DNA of 64,000 nt from Microbacterium invictum (GTDB taxonomy: Bacteria; Actinomycetota; Actinomycetes; Actinomycetales; Microbacteriaceae), in NCBI RefSeq assembly GCF_014197265.1, contig NZ_JACIFH010000001.1, positions 2,666,001-2,730,000 of the forward strand. The letters run 5' to 3'. Made by a program: the position numbers and the translations under genes. The notes beneath the pieces were generated by a model, which searched no databases, had not been told where the DNA came from, and saw only the letters and a list, made by a program, of their open reading frames with translations. Of this stretch, positions 26,356 to 35,036 are shown piece after piece; position 1 is the first letter of the stretch, and the number at the start of each line of letters is the position of its first letter.

Positions 26356-27434
26356 CCGAGCGAAAGGCGTTCAAGAGACGGGTCCGTGCGCAGATGGGCC
26401 GCACCGGACAGACCTACGCGCAGGCGGCGGCGCAACTCGAGGCGGGCAACCCGGCACATCGCAGCGACGCACATCCTGCGTCGGCGATCGTCGTCGCACT
26501 GCTGAATGCGTCGGGGATGACCCTCGATCCAGTGGCGGCCTACGGCGTCGGCGGCGGGATCGGGTTCATGTATGCCCTGTTCCGGTACCAGGACTCCCCG
26601 CAGCCGCTGCTGACACTCGTCTGTCAGCATCATCCGGCGCCGTGGGCGCCGGCGATCCTCGAGCGGCTCGGCGTCGACCACACGGCGACAGTGGGGAAGC
26701 GTGAGCTCGGCCGACTGCTCGGCGAGGAGCGACCGCTGGTCGTCCCTGTGGCCTGCGGCGCCGTCCCCTGGCTGACGAGCGATCCGCTCACCGAGCGGGA
26801 GGAGTGCGTCGTGCTCGCCCTCCCCGACGGAGAGCACATCCGGATCTTCGACGGCACCGGTGCGCATGCCCGCATCGCACCGGACGCGCTCCTCGCGGCA
26901 TACACCGCGACGCGGCGAAGGCATCCGATTCTCGTGATCGATCACGGTGCACGCCTGCCCGCTGACCTCCGCCCGGCGATCGCGAGCGGGCTGCGGGCCA
27001 CGATCGCGGGAATGTCCGAGCCGGTCCTCGGCAACGCCTTCGACGTGAACTTCGGGCTGCGCGGACTGCGCCGATGGGCGGAGCGCGTGACCGACACCGG
27101 CGGGGACGGATGGGCGAAGGCGTTCGCCGATCCCACTGTCTGGCAGACGCGACTCGTGCAGTGCATCGACACCGAGTACACCGCGCCCACCGCGGGCCGG
27201 CCGCTGTTCGCCCGCCTACTGCGTGACAGCGGTCACCTCGATGCGGCCGATGCCTTCGACCGCTCGGCGCAGCGGTGGCACGAGATCGTCACCGGCGCGC
27301 GCCGCGGAACCCTCGACCTCGTGCAGCTGGCGGCCCTCGTGACCACGATCGCCGACGATGAACAACGGGGGATCACGGCGCTGCGGACGGCGATGGACTC
27401 GCTCCGCGACACGGGCGCGCCCGCCGACTCGTGA
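26352..27434 (+). CDS. BtrH N-terminal domain-containing protein (DUF4872-like)
   Basis: A 360-residue protein. Residues about 35-190 resemble the BtrH/DUF4872 N-terminal domain: an opening AHPASAIVVALLNASGM, then AAYGVGGGIGFMYALFRY, then EERPLVVPVACGAVPWLTSD. In the family the opening His is usually followed by a Cys that forms the cysteine-protease-like site. Here the sequence is HPAS, so the nucleophile appears to be missing. The C-terminal 130 residues are helical and charged (LRRWAERVTDTGGDGWAKAF). It is translationally coupled to the SRPBCC gene. The reaction is unknown. Confidence 0.72.
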   Translation: MTERKAFKRRVRAQMGRTGQTYAQAAAQLEAGNPAHRSDAHPASAIVVALLNASGMTLDPVAAYGVGGGIGFMYALFRYQDSPQPLLTLVCQHHPAPWAPAILERLGVDHTATVGKRELGRLLGEERPLVVPVACGAVPWLTSDPLTEREECVVLALPDGEHIRIFDGTGAHARIAPDALLAAYTATRRRHPILVIDHGARLPADLRPAIASGLRATIAGMSEPVLGNAFDVNFGLRGLRRWAERVTDTGGDGWAKAFADPTVWQTRLVQCIDTEYTAPTAGRPLFARLLRDSGHLDAADAFDRSAQRWHEIVTGARRGTLDLVQLAALVTTIADDEQRGITALRTAMDSLRDTGAPADS

Positions 27435-27511
27435 GCACCGCGGAGCCCCGCTTCGACGTGATCTCCACCTCGGTCTGATCGAGGTTCACGCGCTCGATGA
27501 GACCGAAGACG

Positions 27512-28534
27512 TCACAGGTCGGCGACGCGAATGAGCACCTTTCCGATGGTGCCGCCCTCCACGGCAACGTGTGCCGCAGCTGCCTGATCGAGCGAGAACC
27601 ACGTGAGCGGCAGCCCGACGTCCTCCCCGGTGCGCAGGATGCCGGAGCTCAGCGCCGCGGTGATGTCCTCGGCCGCCGCCGCCCAGGCGTCGGGTGCCAC
27701 CGTGTAAAGCAGCACGCCCTGGATACGCAGGTTCTTCGCGAAGGACGGGCGCGTCGGCATCGTGAAGCTGGTGCCGCCCTCGTCGGCGTAGTACGCGATG
27801 CTCGCCGAGTTCGCCGCGACCTCGGCATCCAGACCTGCATTGGCGGCGATCGAGACCTCGATGATGTGGTCGACGCCGTCCGGGGCGACCTCGTGCACCC
27901 GGGCGATCACGTCCTCGGTGCGGTAGTCGATGACGGTGTGCGCCCCTGCCGCTCGGGCCAGTGTCGCCTTCTCAGCCGACGACACCGTCGTCAGGACCGT
28001 GGCTCCGGCCCACCGGGCCAGCTGGATCGCCGCGCGTCCTACGGCCCCCGCGCCGCCGGCGACCAGCACGGTGCGGCCCGTCAGCGTACCGGGAGCCAGC
28101 CGCGACGGCCCGTGCTCATGCACCGTCAGCGCTCGGTGCGCCGTGATCGCGGGCACGCCCAGCGTCGCACCGGTCGTGAGATCGACCTCGGGGGGAAGCC
28201 GCACCGCGCGCACCGCGGGGACGACGGTGTACTCCTGAGCAGTCCCGGTCGGGCGCCCGTGCTGCGACAGATACAGCCACACACGATCGCCGACCGCGAG
28301 CTCCGTGACGTCTGCGCCCACGGCATCCACCACCCCTGACCCATCCTGGTTCGGGACGATCTCGGCGAACTGATCGAGTCGCGCCGTCGCGGCCCGTGAC
28401 TTCCAGTCGGTGGGGTTCACCCCCGACACCGCGATGCGCACCCGCACCTCGCCGGGGCCGGGGACGGGCATCTCACGATCGACGAGAGACAGGACGGACG
28501 AGTCGCCGTGCGACGAGTAGACGATGGACCTCAT
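27512..28534 (-). CDS. NADPH:quinone oxidoreductase / zinc-independent medium-chain dehydrogenase
   Basis: A 340-residue MDR-superfamily protein. The catalytic domain includes VRIAVSGVNPTDWKSR. The nucleotide fold has VLVAGGAGAVGRAAIQLARW (residues about 150-170), as in quinone oxidoreductases. The zinc ligands of alcohol dehydrogenases are not present. It likely reduces quinones or enones with NADPH in the cytoplasm. The ATG at 28534 is chosen because homology begins with RSIVYSSHGDSSVLSL. It stands alone, convergent with the BtrH-like gene. Confidence 0.88.
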   Translation of the reverse strand: MRSIVYSSHGDSSVLSLVDREMPVPGPGEVRVRIAVSGVNPTDWKSRAATARLDQFAEIVPNQDGSGVVDAVGADVTELAVGDRVWLYLSQHGRPTGTAQEYTVVPAVRAVRLPPEVDLTTGATLGVPAITAHRALTVHEHGPSRLAPGTLTGRTVLVAGGAGAVGRAAIQLARWAGATVLTTVSSAEKATLARAAGAHTVIDYRTEDVIARVHEVAPDGVDHIIEVSIAANAGLDAEVAANSASIAYYADEGGTSFTMPTRPSFAKNLRIQGVLLYTVAPDAWAAAAEDITAALSSGILRTGEDVGLPLTWFSLDQAAAAHVAVEGGTIGKVLIRVADL

Positions 28535-28606
28535 ACCGGCACCGTACTTCAACGTCCCATAGCCGCGAGTGGGGCCGACCGGGGGGCGTCCGCGGGCAGC
28601 GGTCGG

Positions 28607-29701
28607 TCAGTCGCGCTGCCCGGCGACCCCGAGGAAGCGGATGAAGACCGAGATCCATCCGAAGATCAGCGCGAACACGACGATCTCGAAGGCCGTCAGG
28701 GTGAAGAACCGGGTCACGAACAGCACCGTGGAGCCCAGCACCGCGCCGAGGAAGACCCACGACGCGACGAAGTAGACGCGGGGCATGCCTCGAAGTATCC
28801 GTGGCCCTGCCACGAGCATGCCGATGTACATGAGGGCCATGCCGCTCGCGCAGAGATTGTGGATCAGCAGACTGATGTTGACGGGGACCAGCCCGACGCC
28901 GGCGAGCATGGCGCCCATGATGACGAACATCGTGGAGATGGTCTGCGGGCTCGACTCGCGCGTCAGGATGCCGCGGTCTGTCAGTGCGCGCATGTCGTTG
29001 GCGAGATAGACGGCGAAGGTCGTGACGAGCAGGCCGCCGATGACCAGGGTGCCGTTGAACATGAGGCTCGACAGGCTCCAGAAGGTGCCGAGGTGACTGA
29101 AATGGGTCTCCCACCACAGCGGATCGGTCGTGGTGACCATGGACGTCAACGTGCCGATGACGACGAACGACATGAGCAGCGACGACATCCGCTGGGTGGT
29201 GATCCGTGACACCGACAGGAAGGTCAGGTAGGCGCTCAGCCCGAGGACGACCGCCATGAGCACGGCCGCCCAGAACAGCAGGTTGATCTCGAGACCGATG
29301 AACCCGAGGCTGAGGATCAGGAACACCGCGATCGTGCTGAGCATGGCGAGGACGACGTGCACGAGCACCACAGACACGGTGTTGACCGTGAACCTCACCG
29401 TCGACAGGCTCTGCCGCCATTCCTGCCCCGGCATCCCGCGGGCGCGCCAATAGCCGACGCCACCCGCGACCGCCGCGACCACGCCGGCCGCGACGGCGGC
29501 GACGCTGCCGAACGACGAGGTTCCCGACAGCGGCAGCGGGGGCAGCACCAGGCCGACGATGATCCCGGTGATCGCCCCGATCACGCCCGAAGCCAAGGCG
29601 GCGTAGATGGCCAGTGACTCCACGCTGAGCCGAGGCGGCGTCTGTGCGGTCTGTGACGCCGCGTCGTGCCGGGTGGATGCCACGGCTTCCCCCTCAGTCA
29701 T
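28607..29701 (-). CDS. DUF998-like multi-pass membrane protein
   Basis: A 364-residue membrane protein with about ten hydrophobic segments and a short hydrophilic N-terminus (first 25 residues). The segment ETHFSHLGTFWSLSSLMFNG resembles the FH-LGT...N region of DUF998 proteins. A charged loop (NDMRALTDRG) separates the two halves. Function is unknown. The ATG at 29701 follows a gap of 179 bp from the divergent dodecin gene, where its promoter must lie. Confidence 0.75.
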   Translation of the reverse strand: MTEGEAVASTRHDAASQTAQTPPRLSVESLAIYAALASGVIGAITGIIVGLVLPPLPLSGTSSFGSVAAVAAGVVAAVAGGVGYWRARGMPGQEWRQSLSTVRFTVNTVSVVLVHVVLAMLSTIAVFLILSLGFIGLEINLLFWAAVLMAVVLGLSAYLTFLSVSRITTQRMSSLLMSFVVIGTLTSMVTTTDPLWWETHFSHLGTFWSLSSLMFNGTLVIGGLLVTTFAVYLANDMRALTDRGILTRESSPQTISTMFVIMGAMLAGVGLVPVNISLLIHNLCASGMALMYIGMLVAGPRILRGMPRVYFVASWVFLGAVLGSTVLFVTRFFTLTAFEIVVFALIFGWISVFIRFLGVAGQRD

Positions 29702-29880
29702 CAGACCCTCCGCTCTGCGGCGTGCCGCACGTGCGCAACTGCGCTGAGCATAGCGACGGACCGACGGCAGAAAATCGCACCCGGAGGGTGATCGTGTGCC
29801 GCACGCCAGGGGTATGGCCAGGCGGACACCGCGCGGTTAGGGTGAGCCCACGTGGCGAACGCCGCGGCGAGGAGGAACTC

Positions 29881-30096
29881 ATGCCAGACAACACGTATCG
29901 GGTCACCGAGATCGTCGGCACATCTCCCGACGGCGTCGATGCAGCGATCCGCAGCGGGCTCGACCGGGCCGCCCAGACGCTGCACGGCATCGACTGGTTC
30001 GAGGTGGTGTCCGTCCGCGGCCACCTCGAAGACAACGCGATCCATCACTTCCAAGTCACGCTGAAGGTCGGCTTCCGGCTCGACGATGTGAGCTGA
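29881..30096 (+). CDS. dodecin family flavin-binding protein
   Basis: A 71-residue small protein matching dodecin: TYRVTEIVGTSPDGVDAAIR, then DRAAQTLHGIDWFEVVSVRG and FQVTLKVGFRLDD. The tryptophan of GIDWFEV is the conserved flavin-stacking residue in bacterial dodecins. It would assemble as a dodecamer that stores or buffers flavin. GAGGAGG-like sequence lies before the ATG at 29881. The nuclease gene begins at the base after its stop, so the two are co-transcribed. Confidence 0.93.
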   Translation: MPDNTYRVTEIVGTSPDGVDAAIRSGLDRAAQTLHGIDWFEVVSVRGHLEDNAIHHFQVTLKVGFRLDDVS

Positions 30097-30954
30097 GTGG
30101 AGGAGGCGCTGAGCGCACCGCCTGCCGCAGAGATGTCGATGGATGCCGGGCCGCCGCCGGCCGGTTATGACGCGGACTTCCTGGGCGTCGACGTGCCGCT
30201 CCCGTCGCCGACGGCACCTCGCAGCACCGCCCTGCTCGGCTATCCGCGGTTCTCGGTCATGCAGGACCTCGACCGGCGGCTCGCCGTGGTCACCGGCGTG
30301 AACATCGATGGCGCGACCCTGCTCGACATCGCGCGCAGCGGCTCGTGGCGCCTCGAGCGTCGCATCGAACGCGATCAGCAGGCAGGGCCTGACGTGTATG
30401 AACGCAACGACCTCGATCGCGGTCACCTCGTGCGCCGGCGCGATCCCGGCTGGGGTGAGCGGGACGAGGCTCGGGCGGCGACGGTGGCGACATTCGTCTA
30501 CACGAACGCTGCCCCCCAGGTCGCGGGCTTCAACCAGTCCAAAGACCTGTGGCTCGGGCTCGAAGACCACGTGCTCGAGTACGCCGAGATCCAGGATCTG
30601 CGGCTCTCGGTGTTCACTGCGCCGGTGCTGGCGGCGGCTGACCCGCCGTACCGCGGCATCCATATCCCGCTTCGATTCTGGAAGGTGGCCGCCTGGGTGG
30701 ATCCGGATGCCGGAGTCACCGCCACCGGGTTCGTCCTCGACCAATCGGAGCTCGTCGCCCCGGTCGTCGCCGCTCGCGCGGTGCCTCCGCTGGGGGCTTT
30801 CCGCACCTTCCAGGTCGCGCTCGCCGAGATCGAGGAGCTCGCCGCGGTCGATCTGGGTCCACTGGTCGCCGCCGACATCCTCAGTGCTCCCGGCGCCCGC
30901 GACACCCCGGATTGGATCCCGCTGCGCACCCCCGCCGACATCCGTCTCGGCTGA
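30097..30954 (+). CDS. DNA/RNA non-specific endonuclease (NUC family)
   Basis: A 285-residue protein with the beta-beta-alpha-metal nuclease fold. The DRGHL motif is at residues 107-111, with H110 as the catalytic base. A second block is TNAAPQVAGFNQSKDLW, with a metal-binding asparagine. It would cleave DNA and RNA with a divalent cation. There is no clear signal peptide, unlike most secreted members, and no immunity gene is obvious. The start is a GTG immediately after the dodecin TGA, so it relies on coupling to dodecin translation. Residue spacing around the active site looks intact. Confidence 0.87.
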   Translation: MEEALSAPPAAEMSMDAGPPPAGYDADFLGVDVPLPSPTAPRSTALLGYPRFSVMQDLDRRLAVVTGVNIDGATLLDIARSGSWRLERRIERDQQAGPDVYERNDLDRGHLVRRRDPGWGERDEARAATVATFVYTNAAPQVAGFNQSKDLWLGLEDHVLEYAEIQDLRLSVFTAPVLAAADPPYRGIHIPLRFWKVAAWVDPDAGVTATGFVLDQSELVAPVVAARAVPPLGAFRTFQVALAEIEELAAVDLGPLVAADILSAPGARDTPDWIPLRTPADIRLG

Positions 30955-31056
30955 CGCGGGCCTCGCCTCCTGCACAGCCGGCGACGAGGCGGGTCGGTCC
31001 ACGCGGGTGCCAAGGCAACTTATGGGCCAGGTTGGACGCAGCATCCGGGTCGGTAC

Positions 31057-31075
31057 TAAGGTAACCCTTACCTAA
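31057..31075. promoter_or_regulatory. DtxR/IdeR-type iron box
   Basis: TAAGGTAACCCTTACCTAA is a near-perfect palindrome that agrees at about 15 of 19 positions with the DtxR/IdeR consensus (TTAGGTTAGCCTAACCTAA). It lies about 75 bp upstream of the siderophore-binding-protein start. It predicts repression of the transport operon when iron is plentiful. Confidence 0.82.
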
Positions 31076-31149
31076 CATCAACGTCGCGTTCAGGTTCGGC
31101 ACGCTTGTGCCGTCCCGGGGCGCGATCTTTCTTGGAGAAGGCAACCCTC

Positions 31150-32163
31150 GTGCACGCAACACTGAACAGATCGTCACGCTCGTCCATCGCTCTCAAGACC
31201 GGCGCCCTGGCGCTCGGCGCCGTCCTGCTCGCCGGATGCGCCACCACTGCGCCCGCCGCCGACGCAGGCGAACCCGCGGCTGAGGTCACCTCGATCGAGG
31301 TGACCGACAACAACGGGACCCACACGATCGATCTGCCGCTGACGTCCGTCGTCGCCACCGACAACCGCACCTTCCAGACGCTGTCGGACTGGGGCATCGA
31401 GCTGACCGCGGCAGCGGTCGCGCTGATGCCCGACACGATCGCGTACACGACCGACGACTCGATCATCGATCTCGGTTTGCACAATGAGCCCGACCTCGAG
31501 GCCGTCGTCGCAGTGGCCCCGCAGCTCATCGTCAACGGCCAGCGCTTCGCGCAGTACCACGACGACTTCGCGTCGCTCGCGCCCGATGCCGTGATCCTCG
31601 AGCTCGACCCCCGTGAGGGCGAGCCCTTCGACGAGGAGCTGAAGCGCCAGACGACCGTGCTCGGCGAAGTCTTCGGCAAGCAGGCCGAAGCACAGGAGCT
31701 CAACGAGGCGCTCGACGCGGCGATCGAGCGGGCCCAGGCGGCGTACGACGCGGCCGACTCCGTCATGGCCGTCACCACGTCCGGCGGCGAGATCGGCTAC
31801 ATCGCCCCCACTGTCGGCCGCACCCTCGGCCCGGTGTTCGACTTTCTCGATCTCACCCCGGCACTCGAGGTGACCGACGCGACCGACGACCACCAGGGCG
31901 ATGACATCTCGGTCGAGGCCATCGCGGCATCCGACCCGACATGGCTCCTCGTCATGGACCGGGACGCCGCCGTGGCCGCGGACGACCCCGCGTACGTGCC
32001 CGGTGCCGAGATCCTCGAAGGCTCCGAGGCGCTGGCCGGCGTCACCGCGGTCAGCGAGGGCAACATCGTGTACATGCCCGCGGACACGTACACGAACGAG
32101 GGCATCCAGACCTACACCGAGTTCCTCAATGACTTCGCCGACGCCCTCGAGGCGGCCGCGTAA
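31150..32163 (+). CDS. siderophore ABC transporter substrate-binding lipoprotein
   Basis: A 337-residue lipoprotein: signal sequence up to VLLAGC (lipobox), then a type III periplasmic-binding-protein body. VVATDNRTFQTLSDWGIELT and DLEAVVAVAPQLIVNGQRFA are typical of the FatB/CeuE/SiuA group that binds catecholate or mixed siderophores. The GTG start at 31150 has GGAGAAGG upstream; a longer in-frame reading has no match to a signal peptide. It is the first gene of an iron-box-regulated transport operon with two permeases and an ATPase. Confidence 0.92.
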   Translation: MHATLNRSSRSSIALKTGALALGAVLLAGCATTAPAADAGEPAAEVTSIEVTDNNGTHTIDLPLTSVVATDNRTFQTLSDWGIELTAAAVALMPDTIAYTTDDSIIDLGLHNEPDLEAVVAVAPQLIVNGQRFAQYHDDFASLAPDAVILELDPREGEPFDEELKRQTTVLGEVFGKQAEAQELNEALDAAIERAQAAYDAADSVMAVTTSGGEIGYIAPTVGRTLGPVFDFLDLTPALEVTDATDDHQGDDISVEAIAASDPTWLLVMDRDAAVAADDPAYVPGAEILEGSEALAGVTAVSEGNIVYMPADTYTNEGIQTYTEFLNDFADALEAAA

Positions 32164-32173
32164 GCCACACGGC

Positions 32174-33154
32174 ATGACCACCACCACTCCTGAACGGCGA
32201 CGCGCCGGCAGGCTCTTCGACCCGAAGCTGATAATCGGCATCGCGGTCGTCGCAGCCCTGCTGGCGCTGTCGCTGTTCACCGGCGTCTACGACATCTTCG
32301 GCGCGGCCGATGGCGGCGAGATGTTCGCCATCACCCGCATCCCGCGCACGATCGCGCTCATGCTGGCGGGCGCGGCGATGGCCATGTGCGGGCTGGTCAT
32401 GCAGCTGCTGACCCAGAACCGCTTCGTCGAACCGACCACCACCGGCACCACCGAATGGGCCGGCCTGGGACTTCTCGCGGTGATGATCCTGGCGCCGAAC
32501 GCGGGGATCATGCCCAAGATGATCGGCGCGATCGTGGCCGCATTCGTCGGCACGATGGTGTTCTTCCTGTTCCTGCGACGCGTGTCGCTGCGATCCTCGC
32601 TCATCGTCCCGATCGTCGGAATCATGCTCGGCGCGGTGGTCGGCTCGATCTCGACCTTCATCGCCCTGCAGTTCGATGCGCTGCAGACCCTCGGCGTCTG
32701 GTTCGCGGGCAGCTTCACCTCGGTGATGCGCGGGCAGTACGAAGTGCTCTGGATCGTCGCCCTCGTCGGGGCCGCGGTCTTCGTGATCGCCGACCGCTTC
32801 ACGGTCGCGGGTCTCGGCGAAGAGGTCGCCACCAACGTCGGTGTCGACTACAACCGCGTCATCCTGCTCGGCACCATGCTCATCGCGATCGCGGTGGGCG
32901 TGGTCACCGTCGTGGTCGGCAACCTCCCCTTCCTCGGTCTGATCGTGCCCAACATCGTCTCGATGGTGCGCGGTGACGACCTGCGCAGCAACCTGCCCTG
33001 GGTGTGCCTGCTCGGCATCGCGATCGTGACCGTGTGCGACCTGATCGGACGCACGATCATCGCGCCGTTCGAGGTGCCGGTGTCGCTGATCCTCGGCATC
33101 CTGGGCGCGGTCGTGTTCATCTTCCTCCTTCTCCGGCAGCGTCGTCGTGCTTAG
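32174..33154 (+). CDS. iron-siderophore ABC permease 1 (FecCD family)
   Basis: A 326-residue membrane protein with about nine or ten segments. FecCD hallmarks include ITRIPRTIALMLAGAAMAMC and, late in the chain, GNLPFLGLIVPNIVSMVRGD, the coupling loop to the ATPase. It pairs with the next permease to form the channel. The ATG at 32174 is 10 bp after the lipoprotein stop. The gene ends 8 bp inside the next gene. Confidence 0.92.
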   Translation: MTTTTPERRRAGRLFDPKLIIGIAVVAALLALSLFTGVYDIFGAADGGEMFAITRIPRTIALMLAGAAMAMCGLVMQLLTQNRFVEPTTTGTTEWAGLGLLAVMILAPNAGIMPKMIGAIVAAFVGTMVFFLFLRRVSLRSSLIVPIVGIMLGAVVGSISTFIALQFDALQTLGVWFAGSFTSVMRGQYEVLWIVALVGAAVFVIADRFTVAGLGEEVATNVGVDYNRVILLGTMLIAIAVGVVTVVVGNLPFLGLIVPNIVSMVRGDDLRSNLPWVCLLGIAIVTVCDLIGRTIIAPFEVPVSLILGILGAVVFIFLLLRQRRRA

Positions 33155-34193
33155 GGCGCTCGGGAACATGGGCCCGGCGTCCCTGGCATCCACCACCCAT
33201 GCCGGCCCGTTCGCCTCGCCGCGCGCGCGGCGACGGTACTGGATCGTGCTGAGCGTGCTGATCCTGCTTGCGGTGGTCTTCGGGACAGGTCTGCTCGCCT
33301 GGGACAACCCCATGCCGTTCGGCACCGAGGGGTTCTGGCGCATCGCCCAGCTGCGCGTGACCAACCTCACCGTGCTCGCGATCGTGGCCGTGTGCCAGGC
33401 ACTGGCGACCGTCAGTTTCCAGACGGCGACGAACAACCGCATCATCACCCCGTCGATCATGGGGTTCGAGTCGCTCTATGTCGCGGTGCAGACCTCGACC
33501 GTGTACTTCCTCGGCGTCGCGGGACTGGTCTCGCTGCAGGGACTGCCGCAGTTCGTCATGCAGGTGGCGCTGATGGTGGGGTTCTCGCTGCTGCTGTACG
33601 GCTGGCTGCTGTCGGGCAAGTACGGCAACCTGCAGATCATGCTGCTGGTCGGCATCGTGATCGGCGCGGGCCTGGGATCGGTCTCCGCCTTCATGCAGCG
33701 GCTGCTCACCCCCAGCGAGTTCGACGTACTCGCGGCACGGCTGTTCGGCAACGTCTCGAACGCGGACCCCGACTACTTCCCCGTCGCGATCCCGCTGTGC
33801 GTGGTGGCCGCAACCCTGCTGTGGGCCGACGCCCGGCGACTCAATGTGCTGTCGCTGGGGAGGGATGCCACGATGAGCCTCGGCATCAACCACCGCCGCC
33901 AGATCATGCGCGTGCTGTTCCTGGTCTCGATCCTCATGGCGGTGTCGACCTCGCTGGTCGGCCCGATGGTCTTCCTCGGCTTCCTCGTCGCGACGCTGGC
34001 CTACCAGCTCGCGGACACATACGACCATCGGCATATATTCCCGATCGCCGTGCTCACCGGGTTCGTGGTGCTGGCGGGCGCGTACTTCGTCATGAAGAAC
34101 GTCTTCTACGCGCAAGGCGTGGTCTCGATCATCATCGAACTGGTCGGCGGCTCGGTCTTCCTCTACGTCATCCTGAGAAAGGGACGCCTGTGA
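33147..34193 (+). CDS. iron-siderophore ABC permease 2 (FecCD family)
   Basis: A 348-residue FecCD-type permease with a longer hydrophilic N-terminus (about 30 residues). WRIAQLRVTNLTVLAIVAVC and LVGPMVFLGFLVATLAYQLA correspond to family positions. It starts at a GTG overlapping the previous stop by 8 bp and ends with a 4-bp GTGA overlap into the ATPase gene. Together with permease 1 it makes a heterodimeric importer, as in FatCD or CeuBC systems. Confidence 0.92.
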   Translation: MLRALGNMGPASLASTTHAGPFASPRARRRYWIVLSVLILLAVVFGTGLLAWDNPMPFGTEGFWRIAQLRVTNLTVLAIVAVCQALATVSFQTATNNRIITPSIMGFESLYVAVQTSTVYFLGVAGLVSLQGLPQFVMQVALMVGFSLLLYGWLLSGKYGNLQIMLLVGIVIGAGLGSVSAFMQRLLTPSEFDVLAARLFGNVSNADPDYFPVAIPLCVVAATLLWADARRLNVLSLGRDATMSLGINHRRQIMRVLFLVSILMAVSTSLVGPMVFLGFLVATLAYQLADTYDHRHIFPIAVLTGFVVLAGAYFVMKNVFYAQGVVSIIIELVGGSVFLYVILRKGRL

Positions 34194-34945
34194 TCACGCT
34201 CACCGATGTGCGCAAGGACTACACGAGCGAGGTCGTCATCGGCCCCGTCGACCTGCAGATCCCCGCCGGCGGCATCACGGCTCTCGTCGGCCCCAACGGG
34301 GCGGGCAAGTCGACGCTGCTCACGATGATCGGTCGCCTCATGGGGGTGGATGCCGGCACGATCGAGATCGCCGGATTCGACGTGACGACCACGAAGTCGA
34401 AGGATCTCGCCAAGATCGTCTCGATCCTGCGGCAGGAGAACCACTTCATCACGCGCCTGACCGTGCGGCAGCTGGTCGGCTTCGGCCGCTTCCCCTACTC
34501 GAAGGGCCGGCTGACGCGGGCAGACGAGGAGATCGTCTCGCGGGCCATCGAGTTCCTCGACCTGACGGCGTTGGGCGACCGGTACCTCGACCAGCTGTCC
34601 GGCGGTCAGCGCCAGCGTGCGTATGTGGCGATGGTGCTCGCCCAGGACACCGAGTTCGTGCTGCTGGACGAACCCCTGAACAACCTCGACATGAAGCACT
34701 CGGTGCAGATGATGAAGCACCTGCGCCGCGCGGCCGAAGAGCTGGGCCGGACCATCGTCATCGTGCTGCACGACATCAACTTCGCGGGACACTACGCCGA
34801 TCACATCTGCGCGGTGAAGGACGGCAGCGTCGTCGAGTTCGGCACGCCGGCCGAGATCATGACCGACGACGTGCTGACCCGGGTCTTCGAGACCCCCGTG
34901 CACGTCATCGACGGCCCGAACGGGGCACTCGCCGTCTACTACTGA
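34190..34945 (+). CDS. iron-siderophore ABC transporter ATP-binding protein
   Basis: A 251-residue ABC ATPase. Walker A GPNGAGKST is at residues 34-42, the signature LSGGQRQR and Walker B FVLLDEPLNNLD follow, and the switch histidine is in VLHDIN. It fits the FepC/CeuD group. The GTG start overlaps the permease stop. It energises siderophore import with the three preceding genes; the whole operon lies behind the DtxR box. Confidence 0.93.
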   Translation: MITLTDVRKDYTSEVVIGPVDLQIPAGGITALVGPNGAGKSTLLTMIGRLMGVDAGTIEIAGFDVTTTKSKDLAKIVSILRQENHFITRLTVRQLVGFGRFPYSKGRLTRADEEIVSRAIEFLDLTALGDRYLDQLSGGQRQRAYVAMVLAQDTEFVLLDEPLNNLDMKHSVQMMKHLRRAAEELGRTIVIVLHDINFAGHYADHICAVKDGSVVEFGTPAEIMTDDVLTRVFETPVHVIDGPNGALAVYY

Positions 34946-35036
34946 CGTGCGTGCGGCCCCGCTTCACGCTGTCAGAGTGCGTCGATGAGCTCGCGCACCG
35001 ATATCGTGGGCATCATCACGCCGACCACCCCCGAGG

